Shown: positions 9,056-17,126 of the stretch, piece after piece
How positions within the stretch are numbered: the stretch's first letter is position 1
Layout of the letters: the number at the start of each line of letters is the position of its first letter
From: Chthoniobacterales bacterium
Lineage (GTDB): Bacteria; Verrucomicrobiota; Verrucomicrobiia; Chthoniobacterales; DASVRZ01
Assembly (NCBI GenBank): GCA_039930045.1
Contig: JBDSQB010000003.1
Location: 186,001-250,000, forward strand
DNA length: 64,000 nt
Direction of reading: 5' to 3'
Made by a program: the position numbers and the translations under genes
The notes under the pieces: model-generated
Told to the model about the DNA's origin: nothing
Databases searched by the model: none
The model's input: the letters and a program-made list of their open reading frames with translations, nothing else

Positions 9056-9300
9056 GTGGCCAATGTATTTTTCGCTTTACCGGAAATTGCCGGTCCGACG
9101 AGATCGCCGCAGGCAAATGACGAAGAGGGCGTAGCGAAAGTCTGTGATCCACTTACTCCGAATCGCCGTGAAAGGCTCCGTCGGAGCCAAATATCTATAG
9201 AAGAACGCTCGAGAAAACGGTGTGAGCGCCGGAGGTGCGGCATCGCTGTCGGGAGCGATGCCGGTCCTACGGACCTGATTCGACTGAAACTCGATTGGCT
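9056..9300. repeat. Gene-free stretch with a cluster of short palindromes
   Basis: The 376 bases between engB and the next gene contain no convincing gene but several perfect inverted repeats: accgg/ccggt around 9078-9093; GGCTCC-gtc-GGAGCC at 9174-9188; CGGCATCGCT-gtcggg-AGCGATGCCG at 9238-9263; GGTCC-tac-GGACC at 9263-9275. Three of the stems have a 3-nt centre or nearly so, like palindromes at 14428, 28637 and 59896. The stretch 9275-9375 holds nothing I recognise. It looks like a relic or nest of small dispersed repeats rather than a regulator or terminator, as no T-run follows any stem. Confidence 0.6.
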
Positions 9301-9375
9301 ATAAATAGGCTGACCCTAACGGGTCTCGGGACACCGCTGCGCACCCTCATAGTCATTAGGATTTAGTCATTTCCC

Positions 9376-10068
9376 CTACACCGGCGGCGGCGTGGCGTCC
9401 GTGGCCTGGCTCTGCGTCGGGTCTTCCAGCTTCGATTGATCGAAAAACTCCGCTGCCTTCTCCGGCTGGCCTTTGTATTCCTTGGCCAGCGTCAGCAGAT
9501 TATCCGTCAATTGCAGCTCCAGCGCCGTCCGCGTCGTCTTCACCGTGCCCCGCGCCTGGCTCACCCCGCCTTTTTCCTCCACCTGACTGCTGCGCGCCTC
9601 GTTGAAACTCGCCTGCAACGCCACAAATTCCGCCAGCAACGGCGCGCCGAGTTGCGCCTGATACTTCGTTAATTTCTCCACCAGATAATCCAGCCGCGTC
9701 TTCAGCGTCTGCATCGTGGCCCGCGTGTAATACGACAGCCCCTGCGGGAAAATCTCCAGATACTCCGCGCTCGTCTCGCTCAAGACATCCACCACCCGCC
9801 CGCGCCGCTGGCGGATCTTCGTCCGGAAAAGCTGCACCACCTCATTCTTCGTCATCGTCTGGCCCATCTGCGAACCGATGGTGGCCGCGCGAGCCGAGAG
9901 CGCGTCGTCGAATGGCCCAAACACCGCCTCCGTCGCCGCCAGCATCGCCGCGTAAGGCGCCCGCCCGGTGAGTTTCCCGATATGATCCTCCGCAAAACTC
10001 CGCAACTCCTCGGAGCTGATCTGCGGTTTATCGAACTGGTTTTCAAACACACGACTGAGATTCATCAT
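9376..10068 (-). CDS. Unknown alpha-helical cytoplasmic protein
   Basis: About 230 residues, no signal peptide or membrane segment, predicted by eye to be mostly helical (long runs of Glu, Leu, Arg, Lys). Helical segments such as YYTRATMQTLKTRLDYLVEKLTKY could form a coiled coil at about residues 115-140. The tail is Thr/Pro/Gln-rich (TQSQATDATPPPV). I recognise no family. ATG at 10068 is preceded by AGGAG about 12 bases upstream; a second ATG follows at once at 10065. The 42-bp tandem array lies in its upstream region, so the array may control this gene. Confidence 0.7.
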   Translation of the reverse strand: MMNLSRVFENQFDKPQISSEELRSFAEDHIGKLTGRAPYAAMLAATEAVFGPFDDALSARAATIGSQMGQTMTKNEVVQLFRTKIRQRRGRVVDVLSETSAEYLEIFPQGLSYYTRATMQTLKTRLDYLVEKLTKYQAQLGAPLLAEFVALQASFNEARSSQVEEKGGVSQARGTVKTTRTALELQLTDNLLTLAKEYKGQPEKAAEFFDQSKLEDPTQSQATDATPPPV

Positions 10069-10228
10069 AACTAATTTTTCTCCTGTAGGTTTAAGTTTGC
10101 GGTGCCAGCCGGACTTCATGCCCGCAGCATCCGAGTCGGATATGAACGGTTTTCATGGCAGTGACAAGCTAATTTGTTCTACTTAATACACCTGCGCGTT
10201 TGCGCAGCGTCGGAACCGGCTTTGACGA

Positions 10229-10470
10229 TCCACTCTGCCGCCAAGTCCATTGCAAAAACCCGTAATGCCCCGCGCAGTCCTGCCAAGTGCCTTGCAAAAA
10301 CTCACAAACCGTCGTGCAGCGCTGCAAACCTCGTTGCAAAAACTCACAAGGCTCCGCGCACTCCTGCAAACCTCATTGCAAAAATCTGCGAGGCTCTGTG
10401 CAGGGCTGCTAGTGCCGTTGCAAAAAACCGAAAACTGTTGTGCAGCCTTGCAAACTTACCTACAAATTTC
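10229..10470. repeat. 42-bp tandem repeat array, about five and a half units
   Basis: The motif TTGCAAAAA recurs at 10250, 10292, 10334, 10376 and 10418, exactly 42 bp apart, with a degraded sixth copy at 10460 and a partial unit before 10250. Each unit also has a GCAG-NN-CTGC-like inverted repeat, perfect as TGCAGCGCTGCA near 10316-10327, and often a second short A-run about 11 bp before the TTGC. Because 42 is divisible by three, several frames stay open through the array, but none has a supported start, so I treat it as non-coding. It fills the 418-bp gap between two same-strand genes; outside the array the gap shows nothing else. Confidence 0.9.
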
Positions 10471-10486
10471 CAATCCGCTTCCTAAG

Positions 10487-12487
10487 TCAGGACTTAAGAG
10501 CGGTATAGATATCGCGAAGGTCTTCAGGAATGATCGAGGGAAGGCACTTGGTTTGCATCTCTAGCACACGAGCAAGGGAATCTCGTGCCGGAAGAATTAT
10601 TGGGCGCTTCATCTTATCGCACATCGGGTTGAGCGTTTGTTTGCAGATTGTTTTTAGGTCGTGACCACGGAAGTCGCGAACCCAAACCGGAAGACTCAAC
10701 GTAGGACCGAATAAATATTTTACGTCAAAACGGCCTGGGTGCTGTGCAACGAGAATCGCATGATCTTTTTCCAGCCAAGCGACAACATCGTTGGCCAAAT
10801 GCTGCAGTGACTCTTGGTTGAGTGATGTGATCCTGTGGAAGTTCATATCAGTAATAGAACAATTGTTGAATCCACTTACGACGCCGTCCTTGATAAAAAG
10901 TGCGGCAATCGTTAGAGGATCTAAGAGATAGTTTTCGATGCTGTAGCGGTTTAGGACTTTGACTACACCAACCGAACTTCGACTCTCATCGCGGTCGATA
11001 AGTCCACGAAATCCTATTTCTTGGAACAATGAATCGAGCTTTGGAGCCCAGTTATTAACTTGCGCGACTCCACCGTTTGAACCGTCATCGCCTTCTTTTG
11101 ATGCTTGGAGAAAACTCAGAGGTGGAGTGGAGGCAAGAAACCCAGCTCCAGTTATGCTTTCACATAATTCTGCGTGACAAAGCGAGTCAAAGCTGGATTC
11201 GACAACAACAACCCTACTCGTAGGCATTACTGTGACAAAGCCAGAAGTTAGCACTTGCACTGCATGCGCTCGTGTTACGGGTTTGAGATGTCGCGGGTGA
11301 CGATCTAACTCATATAGCGAGTTTTCCGGTGCGAGAGCGACCGTGCTGGGAGAGTGAGTTGTTAGCAGGATTTTGAGGCCATATTGATCCACCAATGTAT
11401 CCTTCAATACCTCCAACAACAATTTGGTAAAGCTCGGGTGCAGGGGGGCATCTACTTCGTCCAATACCAGCATTTGCGGCAGAGCTGCCAGTTGCTGATT
11501 CGTGGTGACCTGATAAAGCAGTAGGGTAATGGATAACAGAATTCGTTCGCCTGAAGAAAGGTCGGCGACTTTGAGTTCGATCTGAGGGTCAGAACGATCC
11601 GTTAGGCGAAGAGTAAATTTGGAACCCTCCTCCAAACTGGCGGTAGGTTGATTGAATTTGTAACGAAGGCTGGCTTTCTCCAGAACCCTGTTGGCGAGAT
11701 CCCATGGCTTAGGACCGTAGCGGCGAACGAACGCCTCTTCGTCAAGCCATGGCAAATCAGTATTCCCTTCATGCTCCGCGTAGTAGCGATTTATGCGATT
11801 GCGTTCAAAGGTCGCGTGGTAAGCCGTAAACAACTCAGCAAAACGAAAATCCAAGAGAGGCGCCTGCGCCCATGAAAGTGGGACACAACCTCGCAGATCA
11901 GTTGCATCGAGTTTCAACAGTGAACACTCTTTTTCTTTCGCGCGTTGAATCAACTCCGAGGCAAACTCGCCGAATTGTTTCAGTTTTTTAGATAAATCCG
12001 ATGGAATTTGGTCGCGGAGTTTGACAAATCCTTCGACTACTTTCGCAATGTGGCTTTGAGAAAATGTAGCCGACTTATCACGAATGATAATGTCTGTTAT
12101 TGCCGCATCGTCGGCTAAAAGCAGCCAGTCGCAATCTGCTAAATCTTGACCCGTCTTCACAGCATGAGTAGTAAACCAGCGGACCAGCGCCTGGCGCAAT
12201 TCCTCGATGGCTTTTTGGCCTGCCGCAATTGCTTGCTCCTTCCGTTTGCGGGTTTCCAGCGGATCGCCCACTTCATCAAGTTTCACAGTGAGATTCGTCC
12301 AATCGTACCGCTTGATGCCCTCAACTGCATTTATGCCAGCAACTTGTACCAGCCCTTTTTCGATCGCTTCCAATAGGTGACTTTTGCCAGCGCCATTGAC
12401 GCCAGTTATAAGCGCGAAGTCGTTTAACTCGATAGGCGGCAGTTCTTTTATCGAGCGGTGGGGCTTTTGAAACGTGAGCGCAATCAT
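10487..12487 (-). CDS. AAA (ABC-type) ATPase with C-terminal TOPRIM/DUF4435-like domain
   Basis: A 666-residue protein. Walker A is GVNGAGKSH at 29-37, the ABC-type signature LSSGE at 310-314, Walker B MLVLDEVD at 339-346 and the H-loop TTHSPS at 376-381. After residue 420 comes a TOPRIM-like module: VVVVESSFD (Glu430, Asp434), LIDRDES (Asp498, Asp500) and RYSIENYLL at 514-522, the last being typical of DUF4435. This architecture is shared by OLD-family nucleases and by PARIS-type anti-phage ATPase plus effector pairs. The gene is visibly poorer in GC than its neighbours: 26 of 60 bases at 11941-12000 against 36 of 60 in gdhA at 13741-13800. No partner gene is adjacent. Specific function not established. 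Confidence 0.85.
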   Translation of the reverse strand: MIALTFQKPHRSIKELPPIELNDFALITGVNGAGKSHLLEAIEKGLVQVAGINAVEGIKRYDWTNLTVKLDEVGDPLETRKRKEQAIAAGQKAIEELRQALVRWFTTHAVKTGQDLADCDWLLLADDAAITDIIIRDKSATFSQSHIAKVVEGFVKLRDQIPSDLSKKLKQFGEFASELIQRAKEKECSLLKLDATDLRGCVPLSWAQAPLLDFRFAELFTAYHATFERNRINRYYAEHEGNTDLPWLDEEAFVRRYGPKPWDLANRVLEKASLRYKFNQPTASLEEGSKFTLRLTDRSDPQIELKVADLSSGERILLSITLLLYQVTTNQQLAALPQMLVLDEVDAPLHPSFTKLLLEVLKDTLVDQYGLKILLTTHSPSTVALAPENSLYELDRHPRHLKPVTRAHAVQVLTSGFVTVMPTSRVVVVESSFDSLCHAELCESITGAGFLASTPPLSFLQASKEGDDGSNGGVAQVNNWAPKLDSLFQEIGFRGLIDRDESRSSVGVVKVLNRYSIENYLLDPLTIAALFIKDGVVSGFNNCSITDMNFHRITSLNQESLQHLANDVVAWLEKDHAILVAQHPGRFDVKYLFGPTLSLPVWVRDFRGHDLKTICKQTLNPMCDKMKRPIILPARDSLARVLEMQTKCLPSIIPEDLRDIYTALKS

Positions 12488-12495
12488 TGATTATG

Positions 12496-12512
12496 GTCAG
12501 TGTGTCACTGAC
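12496..12512. promoter_or_regulatory. Perfect inverted repeat just before the AAA/TOPRIM start
   Basis: GTCAGTG-tgt-CACTGAC, two 7-bp arms around 3 bases, lies 9 to 25 bases upstream of the ATG. It would cover the ribosome-binding site or the promoter start region, so it could be an operator or a translation-blocking hairpin. No T-run follows, so it is not a terminator. Confidence 0.45.
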
Positions 12513-12581
12513 ATTGCGTGCCGAACTACAAAAAACTCATGTGACTAATTTGCGAATCGAGACTGGAAGGAGCAACACCTG

Positions 12582-12659
12582 ATGAGTTGCCGATGCCACA
12601 TCCGGAACAAAAATCCATGCGGGCTGGCGTGGATTGCGTTCTATTGGCGGCAGGCATGA
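12582..12659 (+). CDS. Possible 25-residue leader peptide coupled to the NlpC/P60-like gene
   Basis: ATG at 12582 follows GGAAGGAG with 9 bases between, the best ribosome-binding site in the region. The 25-residue frame begins MSCRCHIRNKNPCG, with three Cys in the first 13 residues, and ends at TGA 12657-12659. That stop overlaps the ATG at 12656 that opens the signal peptide of the next gene (ATGA). It could be a leader peptide that carries ribosomes to the hydrolase start. A chance frame is quite possible, since it is very short. Confidence 0.35.
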   Translation: MSCRCHIRNKNPCGLAWIAFYWRQA

Positions 12660-13153
12660 TGATTCCCCTCCAACTCGCTGGTGGTTTTTTGGCGATCATC
12701 TTGATTGGTTCGGCGCTCGCGGAGACGTTTCTGACGCCCCGGGTGACGGTGGTCACAGGTCAGGCGACGCTGCTCATCGATGACGCGCCGGAGGCGGTGA
12801 AGCGGGCGGTGGATGCGGCCAATCGGATCGTGGGCAAACCTTACAAACCCGCAGGCGGCCACGGCGAGTGGGAGGACGATGGCTACGATTGCTCGGGGTC
12901 GGTGTCGTATGTGTTGCATGGGGCCGGGCTGCTGGAGGAGGCGCGGGCGTCGGGGGATTACCTGGAATACGGCGAGCCGGGGCCGGGGAAATGGATCACG
13001 GTGTTTGTGCGGCCGGGTCATGTGTTTCTGGTGATCGGCGACGCGCGTTTCGATACGACGGACCATGAAAACATCGGCCCCGGCTGGCGCGAGGCGGTGC
13101 GTGTGACGGAGGGGGTGAAGGGTTTCGCGGCGAGGCATCCGAAAGATTTATGA
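12656..13153 (+). CDS. Secreted NlpC/P60-like peptidoglycan hydrolase
   Basis: About 165 residues if it starts at 12656, where a clean signal peptide begins (MMIPLQLAGGFLAIILIGSALA before ETF). A longer in-frame start at 12587 exists but lacks a ribosome-binding site. The catalytic Cys sits in DGYDCSGSVSYVLHGAG and the histidine segment is VRPGHVFLVIGDARFDT, both as in NlpC/P60 cysteine peptidases that cut cell-wall peptides. AAANRIVGKPYKPAGGHG-like sequence before the Cys is also typical. Its stop overlaps the gdhA start by 4 bp. The pairing with a catabolic enzyme is odd and may only reflect shared expression. Confidence 0.8.
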   Translation: MMIPLQLAGGFLAIILIGSALAETFLTPRVTVVTGQATLLIDDAPEAVKRAVDAANRIVGKPYKPAGGHGEWEDDGYDCSGSVSYVLHGAGLLEEARASGDYLEYGEPGPGKWITVFVRPGHVFLVIGDARFDTTDHENIGPGWREAVRVTEGVKGFAARHPKDL

Positions 13154-14412
13154 AAAACATCTATCAAGACCCCACGTTTGACATGGCGGCGGAGCAGTTT
13201 CGCATCATTGCCGATTTTCTGAATCTCGACGCGGAGGCGCGGGCGCGGATGATTTACCCGAAGCGGAGTCTGATTGTGACCCTGCCGATTCATATGGACG
13301 ACGGGCGCACGGAGGTGTTTGAGGGGTATCGCTGTCAGCATCATCTCTCGCTCGGGCCCACGAAGGGCGGCGTGCGGTTTCATCCGTCGGTGACGCTCGG
13401 CGAGGTGGCCGCGCTCTCGATGTGGATGAGCTGGAAATGCGCGTTGACGGGCCTGCCCTATGGCGGCGCGAAGGGCGGCGTGGCGGTGGACCCGAGGCAG
13501 TTGAGTGTGAGGGAACTCGAGGCGCTCTCGCGGCGTTACATGCAGGAGATGACGTCGTTTGTGGGGCCGCACACGGACATTATTGGGCCCGACATGGGGA
13601 CGAATGAGCAGGTGATGGCGTGGTTTATGGACACGTATTCGGTGCATGTGGGCCACGCGGTGCCGGAGATCGTGACGGGCAAACCGGTGTCGATAGGCGG
13701 AACGTCGGGCCGCCGCGAATCGACCGGGCGCGGTGTGGCGTATCTGGTGGAGCGCGCCCTGAATATGCTCAAACTCGAGCCGCAGGATCGCACGGTGGTG
13801 GTGCAGGGTTATGGCAATGTGGGCGCGGTGGCGGCTCAATCCCTGGCCTTGAAGGCGGGCATGAAAGTGATCGGGATCAGCGATGCCTATGCGGCGTTTC
13901 ACAAGGCGGATGGCATCGATATTCTGGCGGCGGATGCGCATGTGGCGGCGAAGGGCGACTTGCGCGGCTTCACCGGGGCCGATGCGATGGACCCGGCGGT
14001 GATGCTGGAGTTGGAGTGCGATGTGTTGATTCCGGCGGCGGTCAGCAGCGTGATTACCGGCGAGAATGCACCGCGACTTCGCTGTCGGATTTTGGCCGAG
14101 GCGGCGAATGGCCCGACGACTCCCGAAGCGGACTTGGTGCTGGCGGAGCGGCCCGAGATTTTTGTGATCCCGGACATTCTTTGCAACGCGGGCGGCGTGA
14201 TCGTTTCCTACTTCGAATGGGTGCAGGGGCTCCAGCAGTTTTTCTGGAACGAGACGGAGGTGATGGACAAGTTGTTTCGCATTCTAGAGGGCGCTTTCGT
14301 GCAGGTAACGAAGCGGGCGCGCGAGCAGAAAATCACCCAGCGCATGGCGGCGATGGCAATCGGAGTCGAACGCGTCGCGAAAGCGAAGATCGACCGCGGG
14401 CTGTTTCCGTAG
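13150..14412 (+). CDS. gdhA: Glu/Leu/Phe/Val dehydrogenase (glutamate dehydrogenase)
   Basis: A 420-residue enzyme for reversible oxidative deamination of glutamate in the cytoplasm. The substrate domain contains PTKGGVRFHP, MSWKCALTGLPYGGAKGG with the catalytic Lys, and GPDMGTNEQVMAWF. The GKPVSIGGTSGRRESTGRG link leads to the Rossmann domain with GYGNVGAVAAQS. The sequence is closest by eye to the NAD-type clostridial/Thermus glutamate dehydrogenases, but leucine or phenylalanine dehydrogenases share these motifs. It is translationally coupled to the upstream hydrolase by a 4-bp overlap. Close to glnB in the same window, but not the same operon. Confidence 0.93.
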   Translation: MKNIYQDPTFDMAAEQFRIIADFLNLDAEARARMIYPKRSLIVTLPIHMDDGRTEVFEGYRCQHHLSLGPTKGGVRFHPSVTLGEVAALSMWMSWKCALTGLPYGGAKGGVAVDPRQLSVRELEALSRRYMQEMTSFVGPHTDIIGPDMGTNEQVMAWFMDTYSVHVGHAVPEIVTGKPVSIGGTSGRRESTGRGVAYLVERALNMLKLEPQDRTVVVQGYGNVGAVAAQSLALKAGMKVIGISDAYAAFHKADGIDILAADAHVAAKGDLRGFTGADAMDPAVMLELECDVLIPAAVSSVITGENAPRLRCRILAEAANGPTTPEADLVLAERPEIFVIPDILCNAGGVIVSYFEWVQGLQQFFWNETEVMDKLFRILEGAFVQVTKRAREQKITQRMAAMAIGVERVAKAKIDRGLFP

Positions 14413-14427
14413 CCATGTCTCCAGACG

Positions 14428-14503
14428 GAAACGGAGTTTCGGGGACAAGGCGTTCCCAAACGGAGTTTGGGAACGAGAGCGAGGACACAAGCTGGAAGCT
14501 TGT
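14428..14503. repeat. Three consecutive GGA-centred palindromes
   Basis: In the 97-bp convergent gap between gdhA and the TPR gene: GAAAC-gga-GTTTC at 14428-14440, CGTTCCCAAAC-gga-GTTTGGGAACG at 14451-14475 and ACAAGCT-gga-AGCTTGT at 14487-14503. All have perfect arms and the same central trinucleotide. The stretch from 14436 to 14477 is nearly identical to 60009-60052 ahead of lpxB. It may also act as a two-way transcription stop, though T-runs are absent. Confidence 0.85.
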
Positions 14504-14509
14504 TCTACC

Positions 14510-17125
14510 TTATTTTAGCTTCGCCAGAGTCGGCTTGTAGTCGGGGTAGCGGTCTTTTAGCTCGAGATTCGCCTTCTGCGATTCGGCGGTGTTGCCCGAT
14601 TTGCTGTAAGAGAGAGCGGCTTTTTCCAGCGCGAGCGGAGTCAGTTCGGCGTCCTCGTAAAGCACGCTGATGCTGAGGTAGTTTTTCGCGGCGTTCTCGA
14701 ATTTTCCCTCGGCGAAATCGATGTCGCCGGCCTGCATTCGGCCCTCGGCATTGAGGCGTCCCTCGGGCTGGAGATTGAGCGCGTCGCTGCAACGGGTGCG
14801 GGCGGCAGCGAAGTTTTTCTGGGTGAGCTCGAGCTTGGAATAAGCGATCAGGCCGCGCGCCTTGAGGGCGGGTCCGTCGGCTTTGGTGAGGTAAAGATCG
14901 AGGTTTTTGCGAGCCTTGTCCCAGTCCTGCTGCTGGCGGGCTGCGTCGCCGAGAAGGTAGTAAATCTCCGTGTCGGGATCGCCCGGAATGTTGGCAATGT
15001 GGAGTTCCAAATAGCGGGCGGCCTTGGCGAAATTGCCGTCGTGATAATACTTCGTGCCCAGCCAGCTATAGATTTCCCCGGGGAGTCCGCGCTTGCCGTC
15101 CTTCGCTTTGTAGAAGTCGATCTCGCGGGAAAGCGGTTCGAGTTTTTCCAGATAATAGTTGGCGAGAATGATGCGAACGCTGGCGTCGTCGAAGTAACTT
15201 TTCGGATCGAGATCGCGGGCCGTGGTTAGTGGATCGATGGCGTCGGCGAAGTTTTTTGCCTCGAAAGTCGCCCAGCCAATATAGTAGCTGGCCTGCGCCT
15301 TCGACTCGGTCTTGGGATATTCCTTGAGAAGCTGACGGAAGGTGGCGGCCATGGCGACGTTGTCATCCTGCTGACCTTCGGCGAGCGCCTTTTGAGTCAG
15401 GGCCAATTCACGCTCGGGAGCCTTCGGGTAGTTCTGGATCAGCTTGTCGAAATCGCGCAGCGCATCGGTGTAAGCCCGCAACTTGAGCGAGGCGAAACCG
15501 CGTTGCACCAGCGCTTTCGGGGCGTTTTCGTGCTGGGGAAATGCCTCGATGAACTCACCCATCGCGTCGATGGTTTTCGGCCAGTCGTTTGCCTGCGAAT
15601 AGCACCAGCCGGCCCGATAAAGGCACTCGGCCTGGAGTTTGCGGTCGGTGAGGATTTTTCCGACATCCTGATAAACCTTCGCCGCCTCGGGGTAGCGTTT
15701 GTTTTTGTAAAAATATTCCGCTTTCAACAAGCGCGCCTTGTCCGGACGCTCGCCCGACGGATTCTGGCTGAGATAATCGTTGATCGCCGTGATGACCCCC
15801 GCATCGTTCGCCGAGGCGAGCGCAAGCAAACGCTGATAACCCGCCTCGCGCGACTCCGGCGTATCGGGGTAACCGGTGATGACTTGCTCGTAAAGCGCCG
15901 ACGCATCCGAGTTGCGGTTGAGTTGCCGGTAGGCGTTTGCTGCGAGAATCATCACATCCGCCGGAGCGACCCCGCCCTGGTTAGCGGCGCCGGATTCATA
16001 CATGCTCACCGCACCCGCGTAATCGCCGGCGTCGTAGCTGAGTTTCATCAAACCCAGCCGCGCGAGCGGACGCCAGTTGCCCGTGCCCGGCGCGTCGATC
16101 GCTTTCTGAAAATACGCCTTGGCCTGCGGCAGTTTCCCGAGCGCGCCGGAAAGGCTGCCCGCATGAATCAATGCCTCGCCGCGCAATTCGTTGCGCTCGG
16201 TTTCATTGGCGAGTTGCGCATAATGCCCAAGAGCCTCCTCCTTCGCGCCGGTCTCCTCGGCGTAACGGGCGAGCGCGAGCCGGGCAGCAGTTTTATAAGG
16301 ATTCCGCTCCTTGATCGAAATGATGTCCTGAAAAACGAGCCGGGCCTCGGCGCGGCGACCGGTTTCCTCCAACCCGCGCGCCTCGAAATAGCGGGCAGAA
16401 AGGGTCAGATCGGCGTTCTTCGCATTGGCGGCAGCCTTGCGATAGAGCGTGATCGCCTCGTCGAAACGCTTCTGCCCGTAATAAATTTCCGCCAGCCGAT
16501 ACGACGCGGCCCCGAGGAATTCTCCGCTGGCAAACTCGGTCAGCAATTTCTGGTAATAACCCACGGCGACTCCGGGATTTCCCAAGGCGCGATAGCATTC
16601 GCCGAGACGGAAAATGGCCGACTGACGACCCGGTGCGCCGGGGTAGTTCGAGAGATATTTCTCGTACTCCGGCACCGCCAGATCGTAAAGTTTCCGTGAG
16701 TAAAAGCCGTTCGCGACTTCCAATAAATCCGCCGCCGCGCTGCCGACTCCGGCTCCATTCGACGGCGCGATGCGGATTTCGCGGCCTTGATTCGTCTCGA
16801 CCGTGGGCGGCGTGGCCGGAGTTTGATCGTCCTCACGGGCCGACATCGGCTTGGGCGGCACGATCAGATTCGGAGTCGCCTTGGGATAGGCATTCGAGTT
16901 GGCCCCGAGCACCGCCGGACCCGCATCCAATGGAATGGGAGTCGGCTGGTTCAGCGGCTCGGCGCGACGCACTTCCACGGGAGTTTCAGTGGCATCTGCG
17001 GGATTGACCGGCTGTGCGCGCGGCGGCGTTCTCAAGGGAATGGCCTGGCGCACCTCGGGAGTCGGGTCTTGGGCGAATAATGGGGAGGTGCCGAGGACCA
17101 CGACGGCTAAAATACGGCGTCTCAT
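14510..17125 (-). CDS. Large periplasmic TPR protein linked to ExbB/ExbD
   Basis: About 871 residues with a signal peptide (MRRRILAVVVLGTSPLFAQD). A Pro/Thr-rich linker (about 21-130) is followed by tetratricopeptide-type helix pairs to the end, for example FYSRKLYDLAVPEYEKYLSNYP, SARYFEARGLEETGRRAEA and YIGWATFEAKNFADAI. TPR proteins of this layout in the Tol-Pal/ExbBD context resemble enlarged YbgF/CpoB. ATG at 17125 lies 1 bp after the exbD stop, so the two are coupled; a longer frame upstream would lie within exbD. It probably scaffolds an envelope complex energised by the ExbB/ExbD motor. That role is inferred from position. Confidence 0.85.
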   Translation of the reverse strand: MRRRILAVVVLGTSPLFAQDPTPEVRQAIPLRTPPRAQPVNPADATETPVEVRRAEPLNQPTPIPLDAGPAVLGANSNAYPKATPNLIVPPKPMSAREDDQTPATPPTVETNQGREIRIAPSNGAGVGSAAADLLEVANGFYSRKLYDLAVPEYEKYLSNYPGAPGRQSAIFRLGECYRALGNPGVAVGYYQKLLTEFASGEFLGAASYRLAEIYYGQKRFDEAITLYRKAAANAKNADLTLSARYFEARGLEETGRRAEARLVFQDIISIKERNPYKTAARLALARYAEETGAKEEALGHYAQLANETERNELRGEALIHAGSLSGALGKLPQAKAYFQKAIDAPGTGNWRPLARLGLMKLSYDAGDYAGAVSMYESGAANQGGVAPADVMILAANAYRQLNRNSDASALYEQVITGYPDTPESREAGYQRLLALASANDAGVITAINDYLSQNPSGERPDKARLLKAEYFYKNKRYPEAAKVYQDVGKILTDRKLQAECLYRAGWCYSQANDWPKTIDAMGEFIEAFPQHENAPKALVQRGFASLKLRAYTDALRDFDKLIQNYPKAPERELALTQKALAEGQQDDNVAMAATFRQLLKEYPKTESKAQASYYIGWATFEAKNFADAIDPLTTARDLDPKSYFDDASVRIILANYYLEKLEPLSREIDFYKAKDGKRGLPGEIYSWLGTKYYHDGNFAKAARYLELHIANIPGDPDTEIYYLLGDAARQQQDWDKARKNLDLYLTKADGPALKARGLIAYSKLELTQKNFAAARTRCSDALNLQPEGRLNAEGRMQAGDIDFAEGKFENAAKNYLSISVLYEDAELTPLALEKAALSYSKSGNTAESQKANLELKDRYPDYKPTLAKLK

Positions 17126-17126
17126 T

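Noticed and set aside
9056-9304. 82-residue frame in the gap after engB
   Set aside because: It consists of the palindrome cluster, is Arg-rich with no fold features and lacks a ribosome-binding site.
10229-10470. CRISPR array
   Set aside because: Units are contiguous with no unique spacers, the repeat is degenerate and no cas gene is near.
10174-10564. Proteins with 14-residue repeats (for example LQTSLQKLTRLRAL) across the 42-bp array
   Set aside because: Open frames persist in more than one phase and on both strands, as expected of a 42-bp unit, and no start is supported.
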